This document shows, one piece after another, positions 7,873 to 14,260 of a DNA stretch of 60,319 nt. Source of the DNA: Pseudomonadota bacterium (GTDB lineage: Bacteria > Pseudomonadota > Gammaproteobacteria > Burkholderiales > Burkholderiaceae_C); contig JAFEER010000294.1 of the NCBI GenBank assembly GCA_018240985.1, forward strand, positions 1-60,319. Reading direction: 5' to 3'. The position numbers were made by a program, and so were the translations under genes. Within the stretch, counting starts at the first letter, position 1. Every line of letters starts with the position of its first letter. A model generated the notes under the pieces. The model had not been told where the DNA came from. It did no database searches and saw only the letters and a list, made by a program, of their open reading frames with translations.

Positions 7873-7957
7873 AGATCTTGCTGCGGCGTACTGAATCACT
7901 GGCCGCAACAGCCCATTGGTAGTCTCCAGAGAGCTTGATGGTGTTTTGCAAGACCCC
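7873..7957 (-). mobile_element. Shortened RAYT-end mini-element
   Basis: GATCTTGCTGCGGCGTACT at the left and TTTTGCAAGACCCC at the right, with an inner GCCCATTGGTAG, match the 108-bp copies at 11717 and 12807. It lacks about 25 bases of the inner left part. It sits between the degenerate attC (8011-8070) and the DUF4160 promoter. Confidence 0.6.
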
Positions 7958-8010
7958 GTTGCCCTTGACCCCATTACCCTTATGGCGAGACCAAACCAAA
8001 AGCAAACTGT

Positions 8011-8070
8011 CATCTAATGCCCCAGCTCAGCGGCTGCCGTAGGCAGTCTGCCGCAACGCCGGGGTAGGGC
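8011..8070 (-). other. Degenerate attC-like site
   Basis: Read on the minus strand it begins GCCCTACCCC, continues GCGTTGCGGCAG, then GGCAGCCGCTGAGC, and ends GGCATTAGATG. The layout and spacing match the attC sites at 10281 and 11389, but the two core boxes have drifted (CTAC for CTAAC, ATTAG for GTTAG). It starts 20 bp after the antitoxin stop codon, where a cassette attC is expected. Confidence 0.5.
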
Positions 8071-8089
8071 ACGGATTGCCCGCGAAAAA

Positions 8090-8395
8090 CTACGCATGAG
8101 CCACCTGAGCCACCAGCTTCACCCCCAGCGCCGCGCACACGCGGGCAATCGTGTCAAAGCGCGGTTGTGCGTTGGGGCGCAGCGCCTTGTACAGCGCCTC
8201 ACGCGTCAATCCGCTGGCGCGGGCCACCTCGGTCATGCCACGGGCACGGGCAATCACGCCCAGCGCGTGATTCAACTCTGCGGTGTCGTTTTCTTCCAGC
8301 ACCTGGGTCAGATAAATAGCAATGTCCTCATCGGTGCGAAGTTCCTCGGCCATGTCAAAGTCTGGCAAGTCGGCAACGTTGATTTTTTGGGTCAT
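8090..8395 (-). CDS. HigA-like antitoxin (HTH, addiction module antidote)
   Basis: A 101-aa antitoxin of the putative addiction-module antidote type. The N-terminal part (DLPDFDMAEELRTDEDIAI) is typical of the antidote, and an HTH follows at about 55-80 with GLTREALYKALRP. It should bind and neutralise the toxin encoded just upstream and repress the shared promoter. ATG 8395 is chosen over ATG 8401 because AAGGAG is 8 nt before it and only 2 nt before the other. The toxin-first order is as in HI1419/HI1420-type pairs. Confidence 0.85.
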   Translation of the reverse strand: MTQKINVADLPDFDMAEELRTDEDIAIYLTQVLEENDTAELNHALGVIARARGMTEVARASGLTREALYKALRPNAQPRFDTIARVCAALGVKLVAQVAHA

Positions 8396-8407
8396 GCTCA
8401 TACTCCT

Positions 8408-8698
8408 TCAAATGGTTTTCGACAAGGCAATGGCCGTCGCAATATCAGCCTGCTGGGTGGACTTGTCGCCACCGCCCAGCATCACCAGCAACACCTCGCC
8501 CTGTTGCACGTAGTACATGCGCCAGCCTGGGCCGAAGAACTCGCGCATTTCAAACACCCCCTCACCCACCGGGGCCACGTTACCCAGCAAGCCGCGCTGC
8601 ACCTTGTCCAGTCGCCGGTTCAGGCGGATACGGGTTTGCGCATCCGGAATGGCATCAATCCACTGCTTGAACTCGGGCAGTCGCTTGATTGTGTACAT
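8408..8698 (-). CDS. HigB/RelE-like toxin (addiction module killer protein)
   Basis: A 96-aa RelE/ParE-superfamily toxin of the addiction-module killer subfamily. It shows MYTIKRLPEFKQWID at the start, LNRRLDKVQRG, GEGVFEMREFFGPGWRMYY in the middle and LLGGGDKSTQ-type ending (here LVMLGGGDKSTQQ), which is diagnostic. It probably cleaves mRNA at the ribosome. It is the first gene of the pair with 8090-8395 (12-bp gap). A strong promoter ends 6 nt before its ATG and there is no ribosome site, so a leaderless transcript is predicted. Confidence 0.87.
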   Translation of the reverse strand: MYTIKRLPEFKQWIDAIPDAQTRIRLNRRLDKVQRGLLGNVAPVGEGVFEMREFFGPGWRMYYVQQGEVLLVMLGGGDKSTQQADIATAIALSKTI

Positions 8699-8704
8699 GC
8701 ATTT

Positions 8705-8733
8705 ATTGTAATCACTTGTTCACATATTGACAA
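8705..8733 (-). promoter_or_regulatory. Predicted leaderless promoter of the HigB/HigA-type pair
   Basis: On the minus strand TTGTCA (8733-8728), exactly 17 nt, TACAAT (8710-8705), then 6 nt to the toxin ATG at 8698. The spacer contains GTGAACAAGTGAT and is AT-rich, so repressor binding here is plausible. Confidence 0.7.
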
Positions 8734-8762
8734 TAGCCGAAGCAGGCACGAAGCAGGCATGG

Positions 8763-9674
8763 GGTCTTGCAATGCCACAGGCCTCCGGCATCAAGAGCGA
8801 ATCGCTCGGCTCACCGTCGAATAGTGCACGCCGAACGCCTGGGCGATCTGCTGCAGGGTATAGCCCCCGCTGGCGTAGGCCCGAGCCATGCCGGTTTTTG
8901 GTTGATCAGCGGATTGCGCAACAAACTCGGCCAGTGGCGGCGCGGGTGGGCGGCGTTGCATGCGCGGTACCTCGGCCAAGGTGGGTCTTGCCTCTGGTTG
9001 TGTTTGAGCCTGGGCCTGCATATGGGCAACAAAGTCTTCGTCGCCCAAATAGATCTGCCCGCGCAAGCCCTCCCTGATGCTTGGCAGCCCAATGCCAGCA
9101 CGCACATAGTCGATGAAGCGACTGATGGCCGTGGTGCGGTCGCGCCCGAATTGCGCCAGCAGCTCATCCGTCTCCAGCCAAGGCGGGGGAGCCTCTCGAC
9201 CAATGAAGGCGGCGTAGGCGCTCCAGGGCCATTGCACTGGCTCGTCCGCCATGTGGGCACGCACGGGATTGAGCACCACATAGCGCGTGAGCTCCAGCAG
9301 GTGCGATTCCTTCTGTACCAGCACCGCCTTGTAGCGCCCCTGAAAGACGTGGCCGACGCGCCCGTGCGTGCGGTTGACATACTGGGTATAGACGCCGTTG
9401 AGCTGACGCATGCCCTGCGCGAGGTTGCCTTCGATGGTCTCGACCACCAGGTGATAGTGATTGCCCATCTGACACCAGCTATGGCAGCGCCAGCGAAAGC
9501 GTTTGCAGACATGGGCCAGTATCCCGAGCCAGGCCCGTCGATCCTCGTCAGACCCATAAATCGCCTCGCGCCCATCCCCTCGGGAGGTCACGTGATACAG
9601 CGCCCCGGGTATTCAATGCGCAATGGTCTGGACATGGGCGGATTGTGAAAGCACGAGTGCTATGTTGCAAGACC
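8763..9674 (-). mobile_element. RAYT-carrying element with inverted ends
   Basis: The left end GGTCTTGCA at 8763-8771 and the right end TGCAAGACC at 9666-9674 are inverted copies bracketing the transposase gene. The same ends bound the 108-bp mini-elements nearby. Outside the right end TGACCCTCGC follows, and the attC at 9679-9728 lacks its distal half there, so insertion or deletion has cut that site. Confidence 0.7.
8791..9635 (-). pseudogene. REP-associated tyrosine transposase (RAYT), 5' frameshift
   Basis: A Y1/HUH-type transposase of the TnpA_REP group. The HUH motif is GNHYHLVVET, the predicted catalytic Tyr lies in NGVYTQYVNR, followed by HVFQGRYKA, and the C-terminus is a helix-turn-helix (LQQIAQAFGVHYSTVSRAI). 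The normal N-terminus is present from ATG 9635 (MSRPLRIEYPG), but a G run at 9603-9606 is one base short, so that frame stops four codons later. The intact frame continues from GTG 9591 (VTSRGDGREAIYG). Either the gene is inactivated, or it starts at the GTG and lacks the conserved first strand, or there is a base-call error. It lies inside a region with many REP-like palindromes. Confidence 0.82.
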
Positions 9675-9678
9675 TGAC

Positions 9679-9728
9679 CCTCGCTGCCGTGCCCGCCGAA
9701 GGCGGGTGGCTTGAGCGCAGTGTTAGGT
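9679..9728 (-). other. Truncated attC site
   Basis: On the minus strand ACCTAACACTGCGCTCAAGC is a good first half of an attC site (core CCTAAC, then CGCTCAAGCCACC). A CCCGCC-TTC-GGCGGG hairpin follows. The expected second half with GTTAG is missing and the sequence runs into the RAYT element. It overlaps the BrnA stop codon, the usual position for a cassette attC. Confidence 0.6.
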
Positions 9729-9947
9729 GACGCTCGGCCACTTAATTTGTACATGCCTATTCTGAGCGATGCAGTCACGCAGGTACAAATTGATGAGGCT
9801 TTGATAGGGGACACCAGCTTCTTCGGCCATGCCTTTGAAGTACGCCACAACGTCTTCCGATAGCCTCATGGTCACTGGCTTCTTGAGCTTTGACGCGTAG
9901 GGATTTCTTCGCGCCTTCATCTTCGAAAAGTCGTACTCAGCTTTCAT
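9723..9947 (-). CDS. BrnA antitoxin
   Basis: A 74-aa antitoxin with the BrnA core: KMKARRNPYASKLKKPVTM, then RLSEDVVAYFKGMAEEAGVP and YQSLINLYLRDC. This is a ribbon-helix-helix type DNA-binding C-terminus that also folds on BrnT. ATG 9947 has AGGTGG 6 nt upstream; a TTG two codons earlier is rejected. It follows BrnT with a 2-bp gap and its stop codon falls in the attC core. Together with BrnT it forms one cassette. Confidence 0.9.
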   Translation of the reverse strand: MKAEYDFSKMKARRNPYASKLKKPVTMRLSEDVVAYFKGMAEEAGVPYQSLINLYLRDCIAQNRHVQIKWPSVT

Positions 9948-9949
9948 GG

Positions 9950-10228
9950 TCAACCACCTGGGTAGAAGGAAGCTTCGCCTCGCGTTGCTTTGCGGGCCGA
10001 GATAATGCGGATGACATCTCCATTTCCGCGTTCGCAGTGGCAGACGACTGGTAACCTCGCTCCGGAACTCATTCCGAGCATGATGAACCGCTCTTCGTCC
10101 GAGGAGTGCTCCTCATCAAAGAACTGAACGGCGAAATCATCGTAGAAAACGGTCTTTGCCTCCTCGAAGGAGACTTGATGCTTCCTCAGGTTCGTCGAGG
10201 CTTTGGAGGGATCCCACTCGAAGCGCAT
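9950..10228 (-). CDS. BrnT toxin
   Basis: A 92-aa RelE-fold ribonuclease toxin: MRFEWDPSKASTNLRKHQVS is the classical BrnT opening, then FEEAKTVFYDD and the C-terminal IRIISARKATRGE with the conserved Arg and Glu. It inhibits translation by RNA cleavage and is neutralised by BrnA, encoded 2 bp downstream. The cassette carries its own promoter (10235-10262), placed so that the mRNA would start at the ATG. No ribosome site precedes the ATG. Confidence 0.92.
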   Translation of the reverse strand: MRFEWDPSKASTNLRKHQVSFEEAKTVFYDDFAVQFFDEEHSSDEERFIMLGMSSGARLPVVCHCERGNGDVIRIISARKATRGEASFYPGG

Positions 10229-10234
10229 GCATAC

Positions 10235-10262
10235 ATTGTATTGATGCTGCTGCGCCGGTCAA
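10235..10262 (-). promoter_or_regulatory. Predicted leaderless promoter of brnTA
   Basis: On the minus strand TTGACC (10262-10257), 16 nt, TACAAT (10240-10235), then 6 nt to ATG 10228. It has the same -10 hexamer and the same 6-nt distance as the HigB-type toxin promoter. Confidence 0.7.
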
Positions 10263-10280
10263 GGCGTATGTCTTTGCGAC

Positions 10281-10338
10281 GTCTAACGAATAGGTTCAAC
10301 CGACGCCGATGGCGGTCGACTGCAACGAGATGTTAGCC
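10281..10338 (-). other. attC recombination site
   Basis: A 58-bp site. On the minus strand it begins GGCTAACATCTCGTTGCAG and ends GGTTGAACCTATTCGTTAGAC. The outer boxes GGCTAAC and GTTAGAC and the inner pair CAGTCGACCGCC / GGCGTCGGTTGAA can pair imperfectly as in attC. It begins 5 bp after the nuclease stop codon. Confidence 0.78.
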
Positions 10339-10343
10339 TTCTG

Positions 10344-11384
10344 CTACTCCTCTTGCCCCAATCTGTTCTGCTCAAGATCGAAATGTTGATAGAAGATTGG
10401 GATGTTGAATAGCTTGCGCAACTTACCCAAGTATGACCTGGAGTCCTGCGAAAGATTAACGGGCGCAACAACCACTAGCTTTGATGCCCGCTCATTGCTT
10501 GGGTAGTAGGCATACTCAAGCAACTGCGATAGTGCTTCACGTATGCACTCCTTGGCAGTATTTGCGGTCTTAAGCTCATAGAAGATATGACTACCAGCCA
10601 CCTTCACGGCGATGTCAATTTTAGTGCCATGCCCGGTGTTTAACTCACATGAAACGCTGTCTTTTCCGTGAATTTTCGCTAATATTCCATAAACAGCATC
10701 TTGAATTTGATTGTGAACAAGGTCAATTTCTTTGACTTGCTCGCGGTAAGTAACTGTGGCCTTACCTTTTTTCTTGATTCCACCTGGGACAAAAACAAAA
10801 TCCGTCTTGCCAACACCAGCAGGAATGCCGTTCTTGTTCTTTAAGTTGTAGTAGTCGGATCTAACTGCTTCATCACCGGAATTGAAATTCATTGGCTCTT
10901 CGAGAATTTTCATGTCCCTCGGGCGAAACTTGATGCAACAGAAGCTTTCTGGCTTTATGCTCTTGAAATCTTCCACATTTGCAGATACTGCTTCAAGCTG
11001 CGCGTACATTTCTTTAAGCCAGCCGTTCTTTTTATACGCACCATAGACTTTTCTTGATTCATCTGCTGCGACGACAGAAACATTTTGTATCTCCCCAAGC
11101 CACCATCGTTCCTTTGTTGTGTTGTTGATCGCGTAGAAAGAAATATTGAAGATCTCTCCCAAATACTTCTCGCGATGTCGCCCGATTGCTTGAATATGTG
11201 CGAAATGATACCCGCCGATAACCTTGCTGATATCGAACAGCCATTCTTCATGGCCATACCCGGTTTGCGATTCGTACGCTTTCGGGTTCGATGCTTTGCC
11301 AGAGGTGCCGGAAGGGCGCTGCCAGTTGTTGGTGTTCCAACAAATCCTAGCGACTTTATTTTCATGCGCCACAGTACTCTCCAT
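10344..11384 (-). CDS. Putative PD-(D/E)XK nuclease, integron-cassette gene of unknown function
   Basis: A 346-aa protein I cannot name. Residues 1-190 form a domain with CWNTNNWQRPSG and ESQTGYGHEEWLFD, and a later CCIKFRPRDMKI. The C-terminal 130 residues carry a nuclease-like series: CELNTG, GTKIDIAV (Asp), IFYELKTA (ExK) and ALSQLLEYAYY (Gln-x3-Tyr as in RecB-type nucleases). Base composition is clearly lower in GC and richer in Lys/Asn/Ile codons than any neighbour, a sign of transfer. The ATG is only 4 bp from an attC site, with no ribosome site or promoter visible, so it probably depends on transcription from upstream. A defence (restriction-like) role is inference. Confidence 0.65.
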   Translation of the reverse strand: MESTVAHENKVARICWNTNNWQRPSGTSGKASNPKAYESQTGYGHEEWLFDISKVIGGYHFAHIQAIGRHREKYLGEIFNISFYAINNTTKERWWLGEIQNVSVVAADESRKVYGAYKKNGWLKEMYAQLEAVSANVEDFKSIKPESFCCIKFRPRDMKILEEPMNFNSGDEAVRSDYYNLKNKNGIPAGVGKTDFVFVPGGIKKKGKATVTYREQVKEIDLVHNQIQDAVYGILAKIHGKDSVSCELNTGHGTKIDIAVKVAGSHIFYELKTANTAKECIREALSQLLEYAYYPSNERASKLVVVAPVNLSQDSRSYLGKLRKLFNIPIFYQHFDLEQNRLGQEE

Positions 11385-11388
11385 AGAA

Positions 11389-11447
11389 GACTAACGCCCT
11401 GAGTTCAGCCGCCGCCGTAGGCGGTCGGCTGCGACGAGCAGTTAGAC
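11389..11447 (-). other. attC recombination site
   Basis: A 59-bp site. On the minus strand it begins GTCTAACTGCTCGTCGCAGC and ends GGCTGAACTCAGGGCGTTAGTC. Core boxes GTCTAAC and GTTAGTC are complementary. The inner arms CAGCCGACCGCC and GGCGGCGGCTGAA pair around CTAC. This is the best attC in the window and marks the boundary in front of the nuclease cassette. Confidence 0.82.
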
Positions 11448-11708
11448 CCGAAGGCCAAAAGGGGGTGCCCCAACTTGAAGACGGGCGCAGCCCACGAAAA
11501 AGCGCTGGGCCACGGAAGCGGCGCAGCGCTGCAAAAACAATAGCTTGAAGCGATTGCTGTGCAAGGGCTAAAGGCCAAAAAGGCGTGAAACCGGCGCAAC
11601 GCATGCAGGCGAAGCCCGGCGCAACGCCAAAACCCCAAAGGAGAAACCTTTGAGAAAGGCGAGACGCTGAAATAAATGCTGGCCTGCATAAAGGGGAATA
11701 AGAGAGAT
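11448..11708 (-). other. Cassette-like segment without a convincing gene
   Basis: Following the integron logic this 261-bp stretch would be the next cassette. A 94-codon minus-strand frame (11689-11405) begins [20 protein letters not shown], is rich in Ala, Phe, Cys and Pro, and runs into the attC, ending inside it. There is no ribosome site and the composition does not look like a normal protein, so I do not call a gene. AAAGGCCAAAAAGG and AACGCCAAAACCCC are short local repeats. Confidence 0.35.
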
Positions 11709-11716
11709 GGGGGTCA

Positions 11717-11824
11717 GGTCTTGCAGCAGCGTACTAAGTAGACATTTGACGCGGATGTTTGGAATCACTGGTCACAACATTCCATTGGTAGCCTCCGGAG
11801 AGTTCGATGCTGTATTGCAAGACC
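11717..11824 (-). mobile_element. RAYT-end mini-element, complete copy
   Basis: A 108-bp element with GGTCTTGCA at the left and TGCAAGACC at the right. It is preceded by GGGGGTCA, matching the complement of the bases outside the right end of the RAYT element. The interior shares GCGTACTAAG, GGAATCACTGGTCACAACA and CCATTGGTAGC with the copy at 12807-12914. It has no coding capacity. Confidence 0.75.
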
Positions 11825-11860
11825 CTCTTGAGACCCTCTTAAATTACTCTTGAATTACCT

Positions 11861-12280
11861 TCATTCCCAGGGATTGAAAACCGCCACGCCCGTGGGCGCG
11901 AAATCAGCAACATTGCGGGTGACCACGGTCATGCCATGTACCAGCGCCGTTGCCGCAATGAGCGCATCGCGCTCGCCGCGCCTGTCGGGCACATGCAGCC
12001 GGGCGCAGCGCTGTGCCTCGGTGGTATCGACGGGCAGGGTACGCTCGGCAAATTCGGGCAAGACCTGCTGCTCCAGCCAGGTGCGGAGCATGGCGCCCTG
12101 GGCGGCGTCCTTGCTCTCCATGGCCAGGACGCCAAGCTCCAGCTCCAGGATGGTGATGGCGGACACAAAAAGGTCGGTGGCATCGACACTGTCTGCCCAG
12201 GCTGCGACCTTTGCGTCGGCCTTGCCCAGCCGCACCTTGCGCAGCTCGGAGATGACGTTGGTGTCGAGGATGTACATCAT
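11861..12280 (-). CDS. vapC: VapC-type PIN-domain toxin
   Basis: A 139-aa PIN-domain ribonuclease of the VapC/FitB type. The acidic active-site residues are in MMYILDTNVISELRK (Asp), LELELGV (Glu), RGERDALIAATA (Asp) and TRNVADF (Asp). It should cleave RNA and be held inactive by the Phd-type protein encoded immediately upstream. Its ATG overlaps the antitoxin stop codon (ATGA, 12280-12277), so the two are translationally coupled. It ends 37 bp from a RAYT mini-element. Confidence 0.9.
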   Translation of the reverse strand: MMYILDTNVISELRKVRLGKADAKVAAWADSVDATDLFVSAITILELELGVLAMESKDAAQGAMLRTWLEQQVLPEFAERTLPVDTTEAQRCARLHVPDRRGERDALIAATALVHGMTVVTRNVADFAPTGVAVFNPWE

Positions 12281-12531
12281 GAGAGGTCGGCCGGCCGGGC
12301 AACTATGGTGGCGCGTGGCGGCTCAAACTCGATGTCTGCAGCGCCGGGCATGGCCAGTGCATCGGCAATGCTGCGGCGCTGCCTCGTCAGGCGCTGATAG
12401 TCCTCGAAGCTCAGAAGAACATGGGCGGGGCGGCCGCGATCGGTGATGAAGACGGGGCCGCTTTGGGCCGCCTTTTTTGCGCGGCTCACGTCCTGGTTCA
12501 GTTCGCGGCTGGACAAGGTGGTGATGGTCAT
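12277..12531 (-). CDS. Phd/YefM-type antitoxin
   Basis: An 84-aa antitoxin: TTLSSRELNQDVSRAKKAA is the Phd/YefM DNA-binding and dimerisation part, GPVFITDRGRPAHVLLSFED the usual core, and the acidic C-terminus (PGAADIEFEPPRA) should wrap the PIN toxin. ATG 12531 has AGGGGA 8 nt upstream; an open frame upstream of it is repeat sequence and is rejected. A 22-bp palindrome at 12555-12576 is a likely autoregulatory operator. Confidence 0.9.
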   Translation of the reverse strand: MTITTLSSRELNQDVSRAKKAAQSGPVFITDRGRPAHVLLSFEDYQRLTRQRRSIADALAMPGAADIEFEPPRATIVARPADLS

Positions 12532-12554
12532 GGTGGCATCCCCTGTCAATGGTA

Positions 12555-12576
12555 AATGTAGGCATGTTACTACATT
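12555..12576. promoter_or_regulatory. Candidate operator of the PIN/Phd pair
   Basis: Perfect 7-bp inverted arms AATGTAG and CTACATT separated by GCATGTTA, centred about 34 bp upstream of the antitoxin ATG in an AT-richer stretch. Phd-family antitoxins bind such palindromes in their own promoters. Confidence 0.6.
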
Positions 12577-12616
12577 GAGGTATTTGTGTTGGGGGTTAGA
12601 TCGTGCGAGGGTGCCG

Positions 12617-12713
12617 AGCGTGGGGTGGCGGCCGGCGACGCTCGTGCCTTGATGCCGGCAAGATGCCGGCGCTCCAGCCACCATCTCCGCCCTCTCGCAA
12701 GGGGGGAGAGGGT
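12617..12713. repeat. GC-rich intergenic element, partial
   Basis: It contains GGCGACGCTCGTGCC, the palindrome GATGCCGGCAAGATGCCGGC and the end hairpin CCCTCTC-GCAAGGG-GGAGAGGG. It is the right two thirds of the family found complete at 27977-28092; the left hairpin is missing. Confidence 0.6.
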
Positions 12714-12806
12714 GGAGACCATTGCTAAACAGGCGAGGTGCACTATAAAAAAAAGAGTAAATACGCAAGGCATGGGCCGCAATGCGCGCTGGTGTGGGGA
12801 TGGGGG

Positions 12807-12914
12807 GGCTTGCAGCAGCGTACTAAGCAGGCATTAGACGCGGATGGTTGGAATCACTGGTCACAACAGCCCATTGGTAGCTTGCGGAGAGTTCGATGCT
12901 GTATGCAAGACCCC
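12807..12914 (-). mobile_element. RAYT-end mini-element, complete copy
   Basis: It is closely similar to 11717-11824 throughout. The left end GGGGCTTGCAGCAGCG has one change in the terminal box and the right end is ATGCTGTATGCAAGACCCC. It is followed directly by the MITE at 12915. Confidence 0.75.
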
Positions 12915-13051
12915 GTAACTACTCAGTCTCTGACTCACTGGCCGGCGGGACGCCGGCGCTCCCAGGCGCGTGCGTTGATAGGTCTGCTGGGAGCGCCGGC
13001 ATCTTGCCGGCTGGATTTGGCGGGGCGCGTGCTGCGAAGCTGAGTCGTTAC
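12915..13051. mobile_element. 137-bp MITE, second copy (inverted)
   Basis: GTAACTACTCAG and CTGAGTCGTTAC are inverted ends. The interior is the reverse complement of 6632-6767, including the palindromes GCCGGCGGGACGCCGGC and GCCGGCATCTTGCCGGC. Flanks AAGACCCC (12907-12914) and AAGAACCC (13052-13059) match at 7 of 8 bases, a decayed target duplication inside the end of the RAYT mini-element. Confidence 0.78.
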
Positions 13052-13082
13052 AAGAACCCACTACCCTGTGTTGAGTCTCCGC

Positions 13083-14126
13083 TCAGCCCTGGCCTTCGGC
13101 CAGCCCGCGCAGCGTCACCCCGCCGCGCGTGCCCACATGCTCGGCCGCATCGGCGAGCCAGGCCTGCGCCGCGAGACGGCCCGCATCGCGCAGGCGCTGC
13201 AGAAAGGGCAGATGCGCGATGAGTCGCGTCTCGCCGCGCAGCGTGGCGAGCGTGGGCGCGCCGTCGACGAGATGCCAGCGTGCATTCGCCATGCGCCGAT
13301 CCTGGCCCAGGCGTGGCCACCAGCGCTCGCGGGCTTGCGCCTGTAGTGTGTCTAGCAGTTCGAGTTCGCGCAGGAACGGCGCCTGGAACGCGATGTCCAT
13401 CGCGCGCTCGGCGATCTCGGCCGCGCTGTGCGGTGCCTGCGCGTAGTGCCGCGGCGTCAGCAGCACGACGAGCGTGTCGTGCGCGCAGCGCGGCTCGGCC
13501 AGGAGCGGCATGAGGGCCGGGTTGGCGCTGTAGCCGCCATCCCAGTAGGCTTCGCCGTCGACGACGACCGTGTGGTGCAGCGTGGGCAGGCAGGTGGACG
13601 CGAGCACGGCGTCGATGTCCATCGCTGCGTTGTCGAAGATGCGCAGCCGCCCGCTGTCGACATGCGTGGCCGCGATCGCGAGCCGAGGCGCCGCGTCGCC
13701 GCGCAGGGCCGCGAAGTCCACATGCTCGTTCAGCAGCTCGCGCAGCGGGTTGTGCCCGAGTGGGTTGAGCTCGTGCGGCGCGAACAGCTTGGCCAGCCGC
13801 ATCATGAGCCGGGCCAGCGGGTTGAAGCCCAGCGTGTCGTCCTCGCCGACCGTGAGCCATTCGAACGGGACCTTTGCGCCGACGGCACTCCAGAACTGCT
13901 CCAGCGCTGCGCGCGCAGCCGGCGGGCCGCCTTGCACCAGCCCATGCGCGAGCAGCACGCCATTGATGGCGCCCGCGCTCGTGCCGCTGATGCCGACGAT
14001 CTCGAAGCGCTCGGCTTCGAGCAGTGCATCGAGCACACCCCAGGTGAAGGCGCCATGGGCGCCGCCTCCCTGCAGCGCAAGATTGAGGGGAGGGCGGCGC
14101 GGGCGGAGCGGAGATGTCCAGTTCAT
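13083..14126 (-). CDS. Patatin-like phospholipase
   Basis: A 347-aa serine acyl hydrolase. The oxyanion loop is ALQGGGAHGAF (about residues 18-28), the nucleophile elbow GISGTSAG, and the catalytic Asp lies in WDGGYSANP. These give the Ser-Asp dyad of patatins and it should hydrolyse phospholipid or other acyl esters. No signal peptide is evident. The start is uncertain: ATG 14126 (MNWTSPL) is chosen because it leaves the usual short lead before the glycine loop; ATG 14150 and GTG 14168 also fit the frame and none has a clear ribosome site. It borders the accessory island on one side and is divergent from sdaA. Confidence 0.85.
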   Translation of the reverse strand: MNWTSPLRPRRPPLNLALQGGGAHGAFTWGVLDALLEAERFEIVGISGTSAGAINGVLLAHGLVQGGPPAARAALEQFWSAVGAKVPFEWLTVGEDDTLGFNPLARLMMRLAKLFAPHELNPLGHNPLRELLNEHVDFAALRGDAAPRLAIAATHVDSGRLRIFDNAAMDIDAVLASTCLPTLHHTVVVDGEAYWDGGYSANPALMPLLAEPRCAHDTLVVLLTPRHYAQAPHSAAEIAERAMDIAFQAPFLRELELLDTLQAQARERWWPRLGQDRRMANARWHLVDGAPTLATLRGETRLIAHLPFLQRLRDAGRLAAQAWLADAAEHVGTRGGVTLRGLAEGQG

Positions 14127-14260
14127 GCCGCTAGCATGCCACGCCACCATGTCGGCTCGCACTGACACGAGGTTTTGAAATGTCGCACGTCCACTGCATC
14201 AAGAACGACGAATCGCTCGACTTGCCCATGCAGTAGGCGGCACGCGAAAACACTCCCACT

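Noticed and set aside
11405..11689. A 94-codon frame in the cassette-like segment
   Set aside because: It ends inside the attC, lacks a ribosome site and has an atypical composition, so it was left as an unassigned segment rather than a gene.
12590..12600. GGGGGTTAGATCG as a further attC core near the VapC/Phd pair
   Set aside because: Only one core box is present, no partner box or paired arms are found at a proper distance, and the orientation does not fit.
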